A DNA stretch of 64,000 nucleotides from JANQJA01 sp965267485 (GTDB lineage: Bacteria; Pseudomonadota; Gammaproteobacteria; Pseudomonadales; Azotimanducaceae), in contig OZ254080.1 in NCBI GenBank assembly GCA_965267485.1, positions 1,488,001 through 1,552,000 on the forward strand, read 5' to 3'. The notes under the pieces are model-generated. The model saw only the letters and a program-made list of their open reading frames with translations, ran no database searches and was not told where the DNA came from. The position numbers and the translations under genes were made by a program. Below are positions 60,337 through 64,000 of the stretch, piece by piece (position 1 is the stretch's first letter; every line of letters begins with the position of its first letter).

Positions 60337-61173
60337 TCATCCGTCCATCCGGCGAAGCATCGATTCCTGGGCCGTGGTGAGAATCTGGTGGCCGTTCGCA
60401 TCGAACAGTTCTCCCTCGTTCATACCGCGCCCGTCGGTCACGACCGTGCTGCGCTGGTCGTAGAACATCCAGCCGGAAACATCACAGGGCCGGTGGAACC
60501 AGATCGCCTGGTCCAGACTCGTGAGACGGTGCGTGCGAAAGGGCACACCGTAGGGGAGGGCCGAATTGAACATCAGCGTACCGTCGGCGAGGTAGGCGAG
60601 TATGCATTGTGACATGCGCTCAAGCAGACCCTCATCCTTGACCCTCATCCACGCCTGAAGCGTGGGTTCCCGGCCCGGCGCAAACTCGGCCGGGATGAAG
60701 TGGTCCGAGATCAGTTCCATGTCGACGCCGCCACCGACGGTCATCGGAAACTTCGGCTGCTCGCCGCCGCGGGCTTCCCGGGCGGCCCTCACGCTTTCCG
60801 GCGTTGGTGCTGCCGGCATCGCCTTCTGGTGTTCATCGTGGCTCGCCTCGGGAATCTTGAATGAGGCGGTCATGTGGAAGACCGGCGCGGAACCCTGGCT
60901 GGCGGTCACGACGCGGGTATCGAAGCCGCGGCCCTCGCGCAGTCGCTCCACCCGGTAACGAATGGGTTCGTCCGGATTGCCTGCACGAAGGAAGACCGCG
61001 TGCATCGAACTCGCGACCTTGTCGGCGGGTACCGTCTCGAAAGCGGCTGCCAGCGACTGGCCGAGAAAATGACCCCCGTAGACGCCGACAACGCCGTAGG
61101 CAAAGCTCTGGCCGACATAGCTGTCCTGGCCCTCGTCCGCCGTCACGGACAGGATTTCAGCAAGTGTTTTCAT
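60337..61173 (-). CDS. tesB: Acyl-CoA thioesterase II (TesB-like)
   Basis: A 278-residue double hot-dog thioesterase. The N-terminal domain shows GVYGGHFLGQSLAAAFETV and SMHAVFLRAGNPDEPIRYRVERLREGRGF; the C-terminal domain has SLDQAIWFHRPCDVSGWMFYDQRS. The catalytic Asp is in LTSLDQAIWF. TesB hydrolyses medium- to long-chain acyl-CoA, releasing free CoA. Length is close to the usual 286. It is a single gene transcribed away from the histidine kinase gene, with 144 bp between. Confidence 0.93.
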   Translation of the reverse strand: MKTLAEILSVTADEGQDSYVGQSFAYGVVGVYGGHFLGQSLAAAFETVPADKVASSMHAVFLRAGNPDEPIRYRVERLREGRGFDTRVVTASQGSAPVFHMTASFKIPEASHDEHQKAMPAAPTPESVRAAREARGGEQPKFPMTVGGGVDMELISDHFIPAEFAPGREPTLQAWMRVKDEGLLERMSQCILAYLADGTLMFNSALPYGVPFRTHRLTSLDQAIWFHRPCDVSGWMFYDQRSTVVTDGRGMNEGELFDANGHQILTTAQESMLRRMDG

Positions 61174-61317
61174 GGTTTGTCCCTGGAAATGTGCGGCCCC
61201 TTCGGGTCCGAATCGGCAACGATAGCAGAAAGCCTTGTGCGGGCCGAAGGGCGCGACCCGTGCGGCCCCCGGTTCGAGGGGTTGCCTCGGGCGACCTGTG
61301 CTGGGTAAAAGGTTCGA

Positions 61318-63060
61318 ATGTCCCGCACAGTTTTCATCCTGATGGCTGCGATTGTCATCGCCCCGTTAGCCGCCGCGGAAACGCCGATGCGCGGGCCGGT
61401 CGAAATCGGGCAGGCCGAGGTAGCCTACGTCGACTCGGAGATGCCCCCGACCGGTGCAGTACGCTGGCAGCCGGTGACGTTGCCCCATCAGTGGCCGCGA
61501 AGTGCGCCCCCCGGTGTCCATCGGGGGTGGTATCGCATCGCACTCGATGAGCAGCCGCCGGCGGAACCGGTTGCCGCCTACTTCTGGCGGTTCTCGATGA
61601 ACATGGCCGTCTACCTGAACGACGAATTCCTTGGCCGCAGCGGTCGGTTCGATGAGCCGATGTCCCGCAACTGGAACCGGCCATTTCTGTTCAACCTGCC
61701 TCGCAGCGCCTGGCGCAGCACCGACAACTACCTGTACGTGCGTCTGGGCACCTATCCGGGCTGGGGCCACCTGGCGCCCGTGGTCCTTGGCCCGGCGGAT
61801 GCGCTTGTCGCGGACTACGAGCGGCGATTCGCGCGGCAAATCACGCTCAGCCAGGCCACCTTCGTGGTGAGTCTGGTGACGTCGCTGGTGGCATTCTCCC
61901 TGTGGTTCGCGGCCAATCGGAGGTCGGTCTATGGATACTTTGCGCTGACGTGCCTCGCCTGGTCGGGCTACAGCCTCAATCTCTTCATTCAGGATATCCC
62001 CGTCTCCGCGAAGGTGTGGTGGTGGTTCGTGCACAGCAGTGTCGACTGGTACGGTGTATTGCTGTTGCTTTTCTCTCACCGGCTGCTCGACTGTCGACGG
62101 CCGCGGATCGAGTGGATCGCCCTCGGGTTTGGCTGCGGTGCCACGGCGATCTATGCGCTCGTACCGCTCGAAACCCTGTCGGCGATCAACAGCAGGGTGC
62201 ACCTCGTCACGGTCCTGATGGTGTTCTACGTCATGGTGTTCGCGATCACGGAGGCGTTTCGGCGACGAACGCTGGAGACCGTTTCGCTCTCGGTCTGCCT
62301 CGCGATGATCGTCTTCTTCGCTATCCATGATCTCGCGATGAACGCGCTGATCGTGGTGGATCTCTGGCGAACGCAGCAGTTCTGGCTGCAGTACTCCGCG
62401 CCGATCATGATGCTGACCCTGATGGCGGTGCTGTCCCGCCACTACGCGCGTACGCTGCATGCCAGGCTGGACGCCGAGCAGCAGGTAATGACCGAGCGTG
62501 AGCGAGTGTTCCGGGACATTCACGATGACATTGGCAGTCGTATGCTGTCGCTGGTGTACGCGGCCGAGAACGATCGTCAGGCCGATATCGCCCGCGAGGC
62601 GCTCCGGGATGTGCGCTTCATCGTCTCTGGCGCAAGAAATCCGGCGACGGGGCTGGCGCCATTTCTCGAGCAACTTCAGGCCGAAGCCCGCGAGCGCTGC
62701 CGGGAGGCTGCGGTCCAACTGCAGTGGGCGGTGGATGTTGGCGGCGACTTCGAGGTTGATGCCAATACCCAATATCATCTGCAGCGAACCGTTCGTGAGT
62801 TGATCACCAACGCACTCAAACACAGTGAATGCGAGCAGATCGTCGTCGAGTGCAGTGTTGATGCATGGGGTGAGGTCGAGCTTGCGATTCGCAGTGACGG
62901 CGAGGCGGCTGCGGGCCCACTGGCGGGTGGGGGTACCGGCCTTGCAGGCCTGGAGGCACGGGTCATTGACATCGGTGGCCGGCTTGAATCCGTGACAAGG
63001 GACGATGGCTGGTCGACGTTTATCCGGATCAGCGTAGGCGGGGAACGAAGAAGTGGCTGA
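61318..63060 (+). CDS. Sensor histidine kinase with periplasmic jelly-roll and membrane domain
   Basis: A 580-residue sensor kinase. After a signal-like segment (MSRTVFILMAAIVIAPLAAA) lies a periplasmic beta domain (about 25-170; WYRIALDEQPP, NMAVYLNDEFLG), typical of 7TMR-DISM sensors. About seven membrane segments follow (190-380). The cytoplasmic HisKA_3 motif RDIHDDIGSRML has the phosphorylated H402, and the ATPase has RELITNALKHSE near 493 and GGGTGLAGLEARV near 540. Ligand unknown, perhaps a carbohydrate. It overlaps the response regulator gene by 8 bp. Confidence 0.9.
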   Translation: MSRTVFILMAAIVIAPLAAAETPMRGPVEIGQAEVAYVDSEMPPTGAVRWQPVTLPHQWPRSAPPGVHRGWYRIALDEQPPAEPVAAYFWRFSMNMAVYLNDEFLGRSGRFDEPMSRNWNRPFLFNLPRSAWRSTDNYLYVRLGTYPGWGHLAPVVLGPADALVADYERRFARQITLSQATFVVSLVTSLVAFSLWFAANRRSVYGYFALTCLAWSGYSLNLFIQDIPVSAKVWWWFVHSSVDWYGVLLLLFSHRLLDCRRPRIEWIALGFGCGATAIYALVPLETLSAINSRVHLVTVLMVFYVMVFAITEAFRRRTLETVSLSVCLAMIVFFAIHDLAMNALIVVDLWRTQQFWLQYSAPIMMLTLMAVLSRHYARTLHARLDAEQQVMTERERVFRDIHDDIGSRMLSLVYAAENDRQADIAREALRDVRFIVSGARNPATGLAPFLEQLQAEARERCREAAVQLQWAVDVGGDFEVDANTQYHLQRTVRELITNALKHSECEQIVVECSVDAWGEVELAIRSDGEAAAGPLAGGGTGLAGLEARVIDIGGRLESVTRDDGWSTFIRISVGGERRSG

Positions 63061-63700
63061 GATCAGGCGTTGCCTCGTTGTCGAGGATCATGAGGAGGCC
63101 CGCGACTGGCTGGAGCAGGCCGCCACGGAAGCCTTCTCCGGCGCCCGGATTCTGGGCGTCGCGACGCTGGCAGAGGCGCGGGCGCTGATTGCAGAATCGC
63201 GCCCGGATATGGCGCTCATCGACATTGGCCTGCCTGACGGGAGCGGTCTCGATCTCGTCGCCGAACTCAGCCGGCTGCGATCACAGGATGGCGCTGATCT
63301 GCTCATCATTGTCAGTACGGTGCTGAACGACGACCAGTCGATCTTCGATGCCATTCGCCGGGGCGCCGACGGCTATTTGCTCAAAGAAGAGCCGCGTGCG
63401 CACCTGGTCCAGCTGCTCCATGGAATCCGGGAAGGGCAGCCGCCCCTGTCGGCCGCGGTCGCGCGCAAGCTGCTGGGACACTTCAGGCTCGACGAGAGTG
63501 ACGTCGAAGCGCCGCTTGCGCCGCGCGAACGCGAAGTCCTGCAGCTGATTGCCCGGGGGTTCACGGTTGCGAAGGTGGCCGAACTGCTGGATATCCGCTA
63601 CTACACCGCCGCCGGTTATGTGAAGGAGATCTATCGCAAGCTGAACGTGAATTCCCGGGCTGAAGCGACGCTGGAAGCCTCGCGAAGAGGGTTGATCTGA
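63053..63700 (+). CDS. LuxR/NarL-type response regulator
   Basis: A 215-residue protein from GTG 63053, overlapping the kinase stop by 8 bp. The receiver domain has the acidic start (EDHEEAR), phosphoacceptor D57 in ALIDIGLPDG and Lys in GYLLKEE. The C-terminal LuxR helix-turn-helix (LAPREREVLQLIARGFTVAKVAELLDI) binds DNA. It is the cognate partner of the histidine kinase and the pair forms one unit. Target genes are unknown. Confidence 0.95.
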   Translation: MAEIRRCLVVEDHEEARDWLEQAATEAFSGARILGVATLAEARALIAESRPDMALIDIGLPDGSGLDLVAELSRLRSQDGADLLIIVSTVLNDDQSIFDAIRRGADGYLLKEEPRAHLVQLLHGIREGQPPLSAAVARKLLGHFRLDESDVEAPLAPREREVLQLIARGFTVAKVAELLDIRYYTAAGYVKEIYRKLNVNSRAEATLEASRRGLI

Positions 63701-63701
63701 C

Positions 63702-63725
63702 GCGGTTGCAGACGCGGTCGCAGAC
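63702..63725. repeat. 12-bp tandem duplication
   Basis: GCGGTTGCAGAC and GCGGTCGCAGAC lie head to tail directly after the response regulator stop. Short and probably of no importance. Confidence 0.6.
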
Positions 63726-63808
63726 GGGCTGCGAGGTGGCGACGAAGCGACAGGGATTTGGCATGATTCCGGGTTGAACCACTTCCCGCAGCCAATCAGG
63801 AAATTCGC

Positions 63809-64000
63809 ATGATCCACAAGAGTCCCTTTCCGGATGTCGTCGTCCCCGAAACCCTGCTGACGCCCTTCGTCCTGCAGCACGCGGACGCGCTGGCGGACGA
63901 GGCCGCACTGGTTGACGGCCCGTCTGGTCGTTCACTCACCTATGCCGACTTCGGCGCACAGCTAAGAGCGCTGGCCGGTGGGCTCAAGGCACGAGGCTTT
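63809..64000 (+). CDS. Acyl-CoA synthetase / AMP-dependent ligase, N-terminal part (truncated by window end)
   Basis: The frame opens at ATG 63809 after AGGAAATTCGC and runs off the right edge with 64 codons visible. The sequence KSPFPDVVVPETLLTPFVLQH, then AALVDGPSGRSLTYADF and RALAGGLKARGF matches the start of 4-coumarate-CoA-ligase-like AMP-binding enzymes. The catalytic core lies outside the window, so the substrate cannot be inferred. It shares strand with the response regulator but is 108 bp away. Confidence 0.85.
   Translation, partial: MIHKSPFPDVVVPETLLTPFVLQHADALADEAALVDGPSGRSLTYADFGAQLRALAGGLKARGF

Noticed and set aside
61366..62823. 485-codon minus-strand frame inside the histidine kinase gene
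   Set aside because: Antisense to the kinase; Arg/His/Gln-rich and without domains.

Overview
The window is GC-rich bacterial DNA. Gene content (type I restriction, dipeptide ABC transporter, PdxH, CoaE, TesB, MsrA/MsrB, HisKA_3 two-component pair) and gene style suggest a free-living, probably marine or soil gammaproteobacterium. No rRNA or other strong taxonomic marker is present, so this placement is an inference.

Left third (1-26.2 kb): an accessory, defence-rich region with lower GC than the rest. A tight plus-strand run carries the end of rmuC, a small unknown gene, hsdR-hsdM-hsdS (type I restriction-modification) and two very large genes that I read as Druantia type III (druH, druE). 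After an MFS exporter on the other strand comes a second block. It holds a truncated toxin-like nucleotidyltransferase pair, a FimB-size tyrosine recombinase, a HicA-like/HTH pair with a perfect 16-bp palindrome on its start, a GHKL-ATPase/STAS-HTH pair, and a five-gene bacterial ubiquitin-like conjugation cassette (Ubl, E2-like protein without any cysteine, JAB-E1 fusion, DUF6527-like, DUF2188-like). This block ends at tRNA-Arg(TCG). An imperfect 62-bp copy of the tRNA 3' end lies 8.7 kb away at 17.45 kb, as expected for attachment sites of an integrated island.

Right two thirds (26.2-64 kb): chromosome-like, high-GC genes. They include a secreted EF-hand/beta-lactamase-fold hydrolase, an SDR and an MDR oxidoreductase, a complete five-gene peptide ABC transporter, and a 22-bp x5 tandem repeat. 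Small conserved genes follow: NeuD-like, AhpD-like, VOC and DUF1428, then a MarR/phosphotransferase-kinase/YbaN operon. Next are hydrolases, a radical SAM/SPASM-like protein, pdxH, patatin, apt, a glycosyltransferase, a MATE exporter and an Hsp20 gene with a heat-shock-like promoter. Further right are GST, an MFS transporter, a PHP protein, MaoC pair, coaE, cinA-like, M20 hydrolase, msrA/msrB, tesB, a histidine kinase/response regulator pair and the start of an acyl-CoA synthetase.

Three things stand out besides the two defence systems. A GrdB-family gene at 56.5-57.4 kb has an in-frame TGA inside a U-x-x-C motif, followed at the right distance by a bacterial SECIS-like hairpin, so it is probably a selenoprotein. 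The roughly 880 bp between hsp20 and the GST gene hold two perfect DnaA boxes and a dense array of GNRA-capped hairpins ending in a strong intrinsic terminator, probably a large structured non-coding RNA that I do not recognise. Finally, the conjugation cassette has an E2-like protein with no possible thioester cysteine, which implies unusual chemistry or a partner that supplies it.
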